The notes beneath the pieces are model-generated. The model worked only from the letters and a program-made list of their open reading frames with translations, had not been told where the DNA came from and did no database searches. 12,935 nucleotides of DNA from JAUVYV01 sp964585535. GTDB taxonomy: Bacteria > Planctomycetota > Phycisphaerae > Sedimentisphaerales > Anaerobacaceae. Below are positions 5,661-11,424 of this stretch, piece by piece. The stretch spans positions 1-12,935 of the forward strand of contig CAZPDW010000058.1 of assembly GCA_964585535.1 (NCBI GenBank), in the 5' to 3' direction. Numbering within the stretch: position 1 is the stretch's first letter; the number at the start of each line of letters is the position of its first letter. Made by a program: the position numbers and the translations under genes.

Positions 5661-7853
5661 ATGGACAGGTCGTATCAGGTCTTGAAATTAACTATGCACG
5701 GTTGTCGGGTGGTGTTTGCTATTTTGATATGCACACTATTGGTCCGGCCCGCTGCGTTATCGGCCGAATCCGCTTCAAAGCACCTGCGTATGAACAAATA
5801 CTATATTTTTCAGCCCCAGCCGGGCCAGCAGCGGCAACTTTATCTTAATATGCTAAGGCAGTATCGCCGCAAATTCGCCAGCGGCGGCGCTTCACTCGAC
5901 CGCAGTATCTACGAGCGGGCCGACCTGTCCTGGGCCGCCGGAGCATACTGCTGCCACTTCACTTTTATGTTCGACCGCTCGCTCTATGACCCCGACAAAG
6001 GCGAGTACACGCTCGACGCATTTCTTGACGATGGTATCCGCGAGTTCGGCGGCTACGATATGATACTGCTCTGGCAGGGCTATCCGCGGCTTGGCGTGGA
6101 CCAGCGAAATCAGTTCGATTTCTACAGGGATATGCCCGGCGGTCTTGCCGGCTTGCGTGACCTTGTTCGACGCGCGCATCAACGCGGCGTAAAGGTATCC
6201 ATCGACTACAACCCCTGGGACATCGGCACCCGTCGCGAGGGCAAATCCGACGAGCAGGCCCTGGCCGAGCTGGTACAGGCCATCGAAGCCGACGCCGTTT
6301 TTCTCGATACGATGCCGGCCGGCTCATCTGTTTTGCGAGAAGCCATCGACAAGGTGCGGCCCGGCGTCGTCTTTGTGCCTGAAGGGCATCCGCCGGTAAG
6401 CCAGTTGGCTCTTTGCAGCGGCTCCTGGGCACAGGGATTCGAGCAGCCCGACCCGCCGGGCCTGTTACGCCTCAAGTGGATAGAACCGCGCCATATACAG
6501 TACCAGATAAAACGCTGGAGCCGAAGCCACGCGGAGGAAATTGAAAGCGCGTTTTTTAACGGCAGCGCAATGCTTATCTGGGAGAATATCTTCGGCAGCT
6601 ATAATCCCTGGCCTGCTCGGGACAGGCAAACCTTCAAGCGGGTTGTGGGCATACTGCGATGCTTTGCCGAGAACTTCAAGAGCACTCGATGGGACCCGTT
6701 CTACCCGACGCTCCGGGAGAAACTCTTTGCAAATCGCTGGCCGGGTGAGAAAACGATGGTTTTTACCATCCTCAACTACGGCAGACCAATCACCGATGCT
6801 GCTCTGCTCGATATGCCGAACACCGAGAAAACGCTGTACTTCGATTTGTGGAATGGCCGGGCCCTGCGGGTTCGGACCGGGCAGGGCAGGGCTACTGTCA
6901 TCGGCTCTGTCGAGCGGTTTGGTTGCGTGGCGGCCGTCGAGCAATCAGCCGTTGATAAGCCGTTCAGAGATTTGCTTGCTCGGCAAAGCCGCCTTGCAGA
7001 GCGACAAACACCGCCGGTTGATATAAGGAATTTTGCTCACTCGCTTGTTAATCCCGCTCCTGTTGTGCCAACTGCTCTAAGAGATAGAAACAATCCGCCG
7101 GCCGGAATGGTTTTTGTCCCCGGCGGCAATGTCCGAATGCTCATAAAACACAGAAAGCGAGAATGCGGCTGTTATCCCGACCCGGGCACAGGGCCCGGGC
7201 AGTGGCACAAATTCATATTCGGCCCGGATATGGACGGCATACACGATTACAGCGTCGAGGTTCATCCCTTTTTTATCGATGAAGCGGAGGTTTCAAACGC
7301 TCAGTTCAAGGGGTTCCTCGATGCCACCGGGTATAAACCGCAGCATCCCGAAAATTTCCTGAAACACTGGCCCAACGGCAAAATGCCCGAAGAATTAGCA
7401 GAGCATCCGGTAGTCTATATCGATATCGATGATGCGCGTGCTTATGCGAAATGGGCCGGCAAACGGCTGCCGAGCGAGCCGGAATGGCATTTGGCAGCGC
7501 AGGGGACCGACGGACGCATTTGGCCCTGGGGAAATGAATTTGACCCGGAAAAGTGCAATACAACCGGCGACAGGACGCTGCCGGTTCATTCCTGTCCGGA
7601 AGGCCGGAGCCCTTATGGCTGCTACAATATGTCCGGCAACGTCTGGGAGTGGACCGAGAGCTGCCGTGACGACGGGCATACGAGGTTCGTTATGATTCGA
7701 GGCGGCAGCTATTTCAACGCCTCCGGCAGCGACTGGTACGTTCAGGGAGGCCCCAAGCCCTGCAATCACCACACGAAATTTATCCGGATGTGGCCGGGGC
7801 TGGACAGATGCTCTACAATAGGTTTCCGTTGTGTAATCGATGCAGAGCAATAG
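5661..7853 (+). CDS. Secreted fusion of a glycoside-hydrolase-like barrel and an FGE/SUMF1-type domain
   Basis: 730 aa from ATG 5661 (no strong SD; ATG 5694 is an alternative). The signal peptide is VVFAILICTLLV with likely cleavage at ALSA near residue 35. Residues about 40-345 look like a TIM barrel of the sugar-hydrolase kind: FGGYDMILLWQGYP, RRAHQRGVKVSIDYNPWD (D182) and DAVFLDTMPAG (D216) resemble successive beta strands, and about 363-433 resembles the small beta domain that follows such barrels. Catalytic residues are not certain. Residues about 479-725 are an FGE-sulfatase domain: PAGMVFVPGG, KRLPSEPEWHLAA, WPWGNEF, YNMSGNVWEWT, IRGGSY, IGFRCV. The two active-site Cys that normally follow RGGS are absent (RGGSYFNASGSDWY), so formylglycine synthesis is unlikely and the domain is probably a binding module. 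A polysaccharide-related role outside the cytoplasm is inferred. Confidence 0.8.
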   Translation: MDRSYQVLKLTMHGCRVVFAILICTLLVRPAALSAESASKHLRMNKYYIFQPQPGQQRQLYLNMLRQYRRKFASGGASLDRSIYERADLSWAAGAYCCHFTFMFDRSLYDPDKGEYTLDAFLDDGIREFGGYDMILLWQGYPRLGVDQRNQFDFYRDMPGGLAGLRDLVRRAHQRGVKVSIDYNPWDIGTRREGKSDEQALAELVQAIEADAVFLDTMPAGSSVLREAIDKVRPGVVFVPEGHPPVSQLALCSGSWAQGFEQPDPPGLLRLKWIEPRHIQYQIKRWSRSHAEEIESAFFNGSAMLIWENIFGSYNPWPARDRQTFKRVVGILRCFAENFKSTRWDPFYPTLREKLFANRWPGEKTMVFTILNYGRPITDAALLDMPNTEKTLYFDLWNGRALRVRTGQGRATVIGSVERFGCVAAVEQSAVDKPFRDLLARQSRLAERQTPPVDIRNFAHSLVNPAPVVPTALRDRNNPPAGMVFVPGGNVRMLIKHRKRECGCYPDPGTGPGQWHKFIFGPDMDGIHDYSVEVHPFFIDEAEVSNAQFKGFLDATGYKPQHPENFLKHWPNGKMPEELAEHPVVYIDIDDARAYAKWAGKRLPSEPEWHLAAQGTDGRIWPWGNEFDPEKCNTTGDRTLPVHSCPEGRSPYGCYNMSGNVWEWTESCRDDGHTRFVMIRGGSYFNASGSDWYVQGGPKPCNHHTKFIRMWPGLDRCSTIGFRCVIDAEQ

Positions 7854-7902
7854 CACGTCCGCAAATGCAGGACAAAGCCGGCGAGTCGGTTCGTTTCGGG
7901 GT

Positions 7903-7912
7903 NNNNNNNNNN
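7903..7912. other. Assembly gap (10 N)
   Basis: Ten consecutive undetermined bases, the usual placeholder of a scaffold join, between two converging genes. The true distance is unknown, so missing genes or terminators cannot be excluded. Confidence 0.97.
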
Positions 7913-7932
7913 CTTTTGCCGGACATTCTATG

Positions 7933-8712
7933 TCAGGTCGAGAATTCCCTCTTGCGCCTTTCGAGCTGCGCCTTGAGCCGGGCCATAATCGACGAGTGCA
8001 TCTGCGAGACGCGGGATTCGGATAAATCCAGCGTCGCCCCAATCTCCTTCATTGTCATCTCTTCGTAGTAGTACAGCACGATAATCAGCCGCTCAGCCCG
8101 CGTCAGCCCCTTCGTCAAAAGGTCTTTCAGGTCCCTCTTCTGGGCCTCGGTGGGGGGCGACTCGCTCTTTCTGTTGCTGATTATATCTATCTCCCGCATC
8201 TCCTTGTCGGTTTCGTCATCCCCGTACTGCGTATTCAGCGAGACCAGACCGGTGGCGTTTGCATCCCGCTGGAGCCGGTTAAATTCATCCATATCCATAC
8301 CCAGCTCTTCAGCCAGCTCCTCTTTCAGGGGTTTGCGGCCGAGATGGGCCTCGAGCGATTGTTTTGCCTTTGCCAGTTGGTGGGCCCGCGCACGAACCAG
8401 GCGCGGGACCCAGTCCATACTCCGCAATTCGTCAAGAATCGAACCTCGAATCCGCGGCGAGCAGTAGGTCTCGAATTTGACACCTCTGGCAGGGTCGTAG
8501 GCGTCAATTGCGTCCTTCAGTCCGAAGAAGCCCGCGCTTATCAAATCGTCCAACTCCACCTTGTCCGGCAGCTTGCTGTGCAGCCGTTCAGCAGCATATC
8601 GCACAAGATAACTGTAGCGCTCCAGCAAAAGATTGCGGAAGCACTCATCGTGATTCTTGTGGAACTGCTCCCATGTTTTCTCGATGTCGAGCTGCTTCTG
8701 GTTGGTCTTCAC
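7933..8712 (-). CDS. fliA: FliA/WhiG-family sigma factor (flagellar sigma28 type)
   Basis: 259 aa. Starts with GTG at 8712, set by a full AAGGAGG (8719-8725) six bases upstream. Region 2 (about 28-104) has DLISAGFFGLKDAIDAYDP and RIRGSILDELRSMDWVPR, hallmark sequences of FliA-type sigma factors. Region 3 is about 104-160 (LGRKPLKEELAEELGMD), and region 4 is about 200-250, with TMKEIGATLDLSESRVSQMHSSIMARLK as the -35-binding helix-turn-helix. It should direct RNA polymerase to late flagellar or motility promoters. It is the last gene of a minus-strand cluster, 44 bases after a FlgB-like gene. No anti-sigma factor (FlgM) was found in the window. A small hairpin, GACAT/ATGTC at 7922-7934, overlaps the stop codon just before the assembly gap. 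Confidence 0.94.
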   Translation of the reverse strand: MKTNQKQLDIEKTWEQFHKNHDECFRNLLLERYSYLVRYAAERLHSKLPDKVELDDLISAGFFGLKDAIDAYDPARGVKFETYCSPRIRGSILDELRSMDWVPRLVRARAHQLAKAKQSLEAHLGRKPLKEELAEELGMDMDEFNRLQRDANATGLVSLNTQYGDDETDKEMREIDIISNRKSESPPTEAQKRDLKDLLTKGLTRAERLIIVLYYYEEMTMKEIGATLDLSESRVSQMHSSIMARLKAQLERRKREFST

Positions 8713-8732
8713 AGTTTTCCTCCTTGAAATCT

Positions 8733-8755
8733 GGCCTTTATTCGGGCAAGGCCCG
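8733..8755 (-). repeat. Overlapping alternative hairpins between the flgB-like and sigma factor genes
   Basis: GGCCTT (8733-8738) can pair with AAGGCC (8748-8753), or CGGGC (8743-8747) can pair with GCCCG (8751-8755) around a 3-base loop. The two structures share bases and exclude each other. They lie between the stop of the FlgB-like gene and the SD of the sigma gene, with no T tract, so mRNA processing or translational tuning is more likely than termination. Confidence 0.4.
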
Positions 8756-8756
8756 G

Positions 8757-9185
8757 TCAGTTCAAATCCAACTGGACCCCTTTTGCCTTGCCCTGTTTCT
8801 GTCGCAGAAGCTCCATTGCAATCCTTTGGTTCAGCGAGTTTTCCAGCAGCTTGTCTATCTGCAGTCTAAGATACTCATCACGGTTTCTTTGAAGGAGCCG
8901 TTTTGCATACTCGTCGATTACGGGCTTTGCCTCGAAACTGCCCATCGGGCCGAACTTGATGTTTTCGCTGTCTCGCAGCAGAAGTCTTTGATTGCAAATG
9001 TGTTCTTCAATTGCCTCGTACATCAGCTTTGAAAACTCGCCTACGGCCAGGTCCTTCGGAACATAATCCGGGCTGTGCACATTGTTTACGTTCTGCGTCA
9101 GGACCTTCTGCCGGCGCTGCGTGAACTCGATGATATTGATCAGCGCCTCCGAAACGTTATCCGCTACAATCACAGCAGAATTCAT
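8757..9185 (-). CDS. FlgB-like flagellar basal-body rod protein (divergent)
   Basis: 142 aa from ATG 9185, with AAGGGGGG (9192-9199) six bases upstream; a longer in-frame start at 9287 lacks support. The N-terminal part, RRQKVLTQNVNNVHSPDYVPKDL (residues about 24-46), matches the rod-protein signature in which an Asn-rich turn is followed by TPGY (here SPDY) and KDxxF. The N-terminal helix and the C-terminal helix (about 100-130, ending IAMELLRQKQ) are the halves that form the coiled rod subunit in FlgB. The middle lacks the usual GNTVDLE-type sequence and the protein ends in an unusual polar tail, so it may be a lineage-specific FlgB or a specialised rod-like protein. It lies between the MerR-type gene and the sigma factor; the usual neighbours flgC and fliE are absent. 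Confidence 0.68.
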   Translation of the reverse strand: MNSAVIVADNVSEALINIIEFTQRRQKVLTQNVNNVHSPDYVPKDLAVGEFSKLMYEAIEEHICNQRLLLRDSENIKFGPMGSFEAKPVIDEYAKRLLQRNRDEYLRLQIDKLLENSLNQRIAMELLRQKQGKAKGVQLDLN

Positions 9186-9304
9186 ACACAACCCCCCTTG
9201 AAATATGTGCCCGTCGCTGTTGAGTCCGAACTGTTCATCCCTGTTCCTTCTGCTCCTTCCCTGCGTCTGCCGGTCGAAGAACGACAAAGAACAACGAACT
9301 TCTT

Positions 9305-9354
9305 AGTTTTCAGCTTTACGTTTCGACCTTGCGTTTTTGGCTTTAAGTTTTCAG
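9305..9354. repeat. Direct repeat in the MerR-flgB interval
   Basis: AGTTTTCAG occurs at 9305-9313 and 9346-9354, 41 bases apart; the second copy overlaps the 3' end of the MerR-type gene. Between them is TTTACGTTT (9315-9323), identical to nine bases of the palindrome at 9825-9846. The 157-base gap 9186-9342 shows no other gene, no terminator and no convincing promoter. Confidence 0.3.
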
Positions 9355-9633
9355 GCCTTTTCCTTTTTCTGCCCGGCCTCTGAGAATCTGTCTTACTTGA
9401 CAGAGACTCTTGGTCTTTCTGAGTTCGATAATCCTCGACAGCTCCTCGAAGACGGACTCGCCGTAGAGCCGGTGGCCGCCCTCGGTCCATTGCGCTTCGT
9501 GGATGAGCCCCATTATCGTATAGTTGTGGATTGTCTGTCTCGAGAAGGGGCTGTACCGTACCAGCTCGCCGATGCGATACAGCTTTGGCGGCGCCTGCAG
9601 TACGTTGTCTCTAACTTTCGATTGCATCACCAA
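9343..9633 (-). CDS. Small MerR-type helix-turn-helix regulator without effector domain
   Basis: 96 aa. The core, LYRIGELVRYSPFSRQTIHNY through MGLI and GGHRLY (residues 18-57), is a MerR winged helix-turn-helix; VFEELSRIIELRKTKSLCQVRQIL (61-84) is its second helical half. It ends after that, without the long dimerisation helix and effector domain seen in typical 120-150 aa or larger MerR proteins, and there is no Cys set for metal binding. The start is ambiguous: TTG 9633 has AGAGGA (9641-9646) seven bases upstream, GTG 9630 and ATG 9627 are two other in-frame choices. It is the first gene of the cluster leading to the FlgB-like protein and FliA. Its likely target is the palindrome upstream, which would make it autoregulatory; this is inference. 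Confidence 0.82.
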   Translation of the reverse strand: MVMQSKVRDNVLQAPPKLYRIGELVRYSPFSRQTIHNYTIMGLIHEAQWTEGGHRLYGESVFEELSRIIELRKTKSLCQVRQILRGRAEKGKGLKT

Positions 9634-9824
9634 AACCGATTCCTCTACATTCGGGCCATCAGAATCCGTAACTCAATAGGTCATCGGCAACTTCACATCG
9701 TCCGTAAATACGCCCCCGGGAGTTCCGAATCTTTTTGTCAACGGACCTTCCGGCGCCTGGCTTCCTTTCAAAGACCGCAATTGATTCCAGGGCAACGGCT
9801 CCCGAGAAAAACGGCAAAAAGCAT

Positions 9825-9846
9825 TTTACGTTTTGCAAAACGTAAA
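9825..9846. promoter_or_regulatory. Perfect 22-bp palindrome, probable operator
   Basis: TTTACGTTTTG (9825-9835) is followed directly by its exact reverse complement (9836-9846); it extends one G-T and two more pairs outward. It covers the -10 box of the minus-strand promoter (9839-9844), so a bound protein would be expected to affect transcription start. The symmetry suits a dimeric regulator. Confidence 0.72.
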
Positions 9847-9867
9847 GTGTATTTTGAGTGCTGTCAA
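9839..9867 (-). promoter_or_regulatory. Promoter of the MerR-flgB-fliA cluster
   Basis: Minus strand: perfect -35 TTGACA (9862-9867), a 17-base spacer, weak -10 TACGTT (9839-9844) inside the palindrome. Start near 9832 would give an untranslated leader of about 200 bases before 9633. A consensus -35 with a poor -10 under an operator suggests regulation. Confidence 0.6.
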
Positions 9868-9868
9868 C

Positions 9869-9908
9869 TTTTTTTTGGATTTTTTTGAAAATTTGCATTT
9901 TTTTTTTT
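9869..9908. promoter_or_regulatory. Phased A/T tracts, probable curved DNA or UP element
   Basis: T runs at 9869-9876 (8), 9880-9886 (7) and 9898-9908 (11), plus AAAATTT at 9888-9894. The centres are roughly one helical turn apart (9872.5, 9883, about 9891, 9903). The block lies directly upstream of the minus-strand -35 box. Confidence 0.5.
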
Positions 9909-9921
9909 GACCTCGGCGGCG

Positions 9922-9937
9922 ACGTTTTACCAAACAA
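9922..9937. promoter_or_regulatory. Degenerate second copy of the operator
   Basis: ACGTTTTACCAAACAA matches the central 16 bases of the palindrome at 12 of 16 positions. It lies about 100 bases upstream of the GGDEF gene start. Apart from these sites, the 399 bases 9634-10032 hold no gene that I can support and no strong plus-strand promoter was found. Confidence 0.35.
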
Positions 9938-10032
9938 GGCCCGCGAAATGTCCGATACAGGGACAATACAGAATGGTCGCGATTGCCGGGTAATGTGCCG
10001 GGATGAACTAATCGGCTGGATTGTTTGGAAAT

Positions 10033-11103
10033 ATGGGACGTACTCGCAAAAGCTCCGATAACAATGCTGACAGTTCCGTCGGCGGCGTCTCGATGCTGCA
10101 GCAGATTACGCCGCTGGCCAGGCAGATTAACTGCCTGGACATCGAGCGCATTGCAAATATATGCGTCATCCGGATTCCGAAGCTGCTCGGTGCGGGTTTT
10201 GCCTCGCTGTATGTGCTTGACGAGGCAAACAAAATGCTGCATCTGCAGAAATCCAATCATCCCTTTCTTATCAACAAGATAGTCTCGCTGAATCAGAACC
10301 CGCCGTCGCCGATGGGTATAGCGGTCAAAAGCGGCAAGCTGTTACAGGTTGATGACATCGACAGGCACAATAAGCCCGTGATAAAAAAATCACAGCGTCC
10401 GTTCGCCGGCAATTACAGGACAAAGGGCTGTATCATAGCCCCTCTGGTCTGCCAGGAGAGAGCGGTGGGCGTGCTTAACTTATCGGACAAGCAGAACGGC
10501 TCCGCATTCACCTCTGAAGATGTTGCGTTGGTGGATTTGGTCAGCCAGCTTGCGGGTGCATCAATCGGCAACATAAAGCTGTTCGAGAAGATACAGCGCC
10601 AGGCCAGAACCGACGGGCTTACCGGGCTGATAAACCACAAGACGTTTTATGAGATTCTGGAAGGCGAGCTTTTGCGCAGCCGGCGTTACGGCGGGCAGAT
10701 ATCGCTGATTATGGTGGATATCGACAATCTCAAGACGGTGAACGACCGGCACGGTCACAGGGCCGGCGATAAGGTGATTGTGGAAATCAGCAGTCGCATC
10801 AGACATTCGATAAGACAGATTGACGTGGCTGCACGCTACGGCGGCGATGAGTTCGCCGTGATACTGCCGAACACCTCGCTTGCAGACGCCGCCGTCGTTG
10901 CAGAACGTATGGTTAATGTGGTCGCCGGTACTCCTATACAGTGGGAAAAGGACGAAATACCGGTATCCATCAGCGTCGGCCTGGGCCAGTATGATGCGAA
11001 CAGCAGCCCCGAAGATATAACCAGCAAATCCGACCAGGCGCTTTACACCGCCAAGCAGGCGGGCAAAAATACATTCAAAATCTTCCAGCAGACGAAGAAA
11101 TAG
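10033..11103 (+). CDS. GAF-GGDEF diguanylate cyclase
   Basis: 356 aa from ATG 10033 (weak SD; TTG 10021 is in frame but less likely). No signal peptide or membrane segment, so cytoplasmic. The N-terminal part, about 35-180, is a GAF sensor domain (LGAGFASLYVLDE; GCIIAPLVCQERAVGVLNLSDK). The C-terminal part, about 188-350, is a GGDEF domain: DGLTGLINHKTF, MVDIDNLKTVNDRHGH and YGGDEF (269-274). It should make cyclic di-GMP from two GTP. RQID (261-264) before the active site is the RxxD inhibitory site, so feedback inhibition by its product is expected. The GAF ligand is unknown. It is divergent from the MerR-flgB-fliA cluster, which fits control of the motile/sessile switch. No good intrinsic terminator follows; a GC-rich inverted repeat without T run lies near 11128-11143. 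Confidence 0.94.
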   Translation: MGRTRKSSDNNADSSVGGVSMLQQITPLARQINCLDIERIANICVIRIPKLLGAGFASLYVLDEANKMLHLQKSNHPFLINKIVSLNQNPPSPMGIAVKSGKLLQVDDIDRHNKPVIKKSQRPFAGNYRTKGCIIAPLVCQERAVGVLNLSDKQNGSAFTSEDVALVDLVSQLAGASIGNIKLFEKIQRQARTDGLTGLINHKTFYEILEGELLRSRRYGGQISLIMVDIDNLKTVNDRHGHRAGDKVIVEISSRIRHSIRQIDVAARYGGDEFAVILPNTSLADAAVVAERMVNVVAGTPIQWEKDEIPVSISVGLGQYDANSSPEDITSKSDQALYTAKQAGKNTFKIFQQTKK

Positions 11104-11198
11104 CGTGACTTCGTTGACCGCCTGGGCCGACTCGGCGGCCGGCTCTTGGAATATCGGCGCTAAAGTCCCCCCACTTAGGATTTCCCTCAACCTGCCTG

Positions 11199-11227
11199 TT
11201 TACGCAGGTCGATACAATAGCTATCAT
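11199..11227 (+). promoter_or_regulatory. Promoter of the tRNA-Thr gene
   Basis: -35 TTTACG (11199-11204), a 17-base spacer and -10 TATCAT (11222-11227), with a start near 11234, five bases before the tRNA. A hairpin CCTGC/GCAGG (11191-11208) overlaps the -35 box. The rest of 11104-11238 shows nothing I recognise. Confidence 0.5.
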
Positions 11228-11238
11228 ACTCAATATTC

Positions 11239-11310
11239 GCCGATGTAGCTCAACGGTAGAGCACGGCTTTCGTAAAGCCGGGGTTGTGGGTCCGATTCCC
11301 ACCATCGGCT
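11239..11310 (+). tRNA. tRNA-Thr (anticodon CGU)
   Basis: 72 bases with a full cloverleaf: acceptor GCCGATG/CATCGGC, D arm GCTC/GAGC, anticodon stem CGGCT/AGCCG with loop TTCGTAA (anticodon CGT, reads ACG), variable loop GGGTT, T stem GTGGG/CCCAC. G1-C72, C2-G71, G35 and U36 agree with threonine identity. The CCA end is not encoded. The T loop is TCCGATT, with C where the almost invariant T55 (pseudouridine) should be. Position A15 pairs with T48 as expected. Confidence 0.95.
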
Positions 11311-11324
11311 CTATGATTCTTGAT

Positions 11325-11345
11325 GTCCGGCAGGCGGCGCCGGAC
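11325..11345 (+). other. Hairpin downstream of the tRNA
   Basis: GTCCGGC (11325-11331) and GCCGGAC (11339-11345), 7-base loop, no T run. A second hairpin, CCGGA/TCCGG (11388-11401), is followed eight bases later by TTTTT. Either may help to end or process the tRNA transcript; neither is a textbook terminator. Confidence 0.35.
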
Positions 11346-11424
11346 GATTACACAGAGCCGGCGATATTGAGAACATTAAAACGAATACCGGATTCCTCCG
11401 GCGAATAAGTTTTTCCGGCAAGAG

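Noticed and set aside
9320..9345. Possible sigma28 promoter before the flgB-like gene (TAAA then GTCGAAAC on the minus strand)
   Set aside because: Only 5 of 8 bases of the -10 element match and the spacing is one base short; too weak to report as a feature.
9659..9937. 92-codon minus-strand frame upstream of the MerR-type gene
   Set aside because: It begins in the A/T tracts, runs through promoter and palindrome, has no SD and a Lys-rich start made of poly-A; it looks non-coding.
10561..11190. 209-codon minus-strand frame opposite the GGDEF gene
   Set aside because: It is a shadow of a clearly coding GGDEF domain on the other strand and resembles no protein family.
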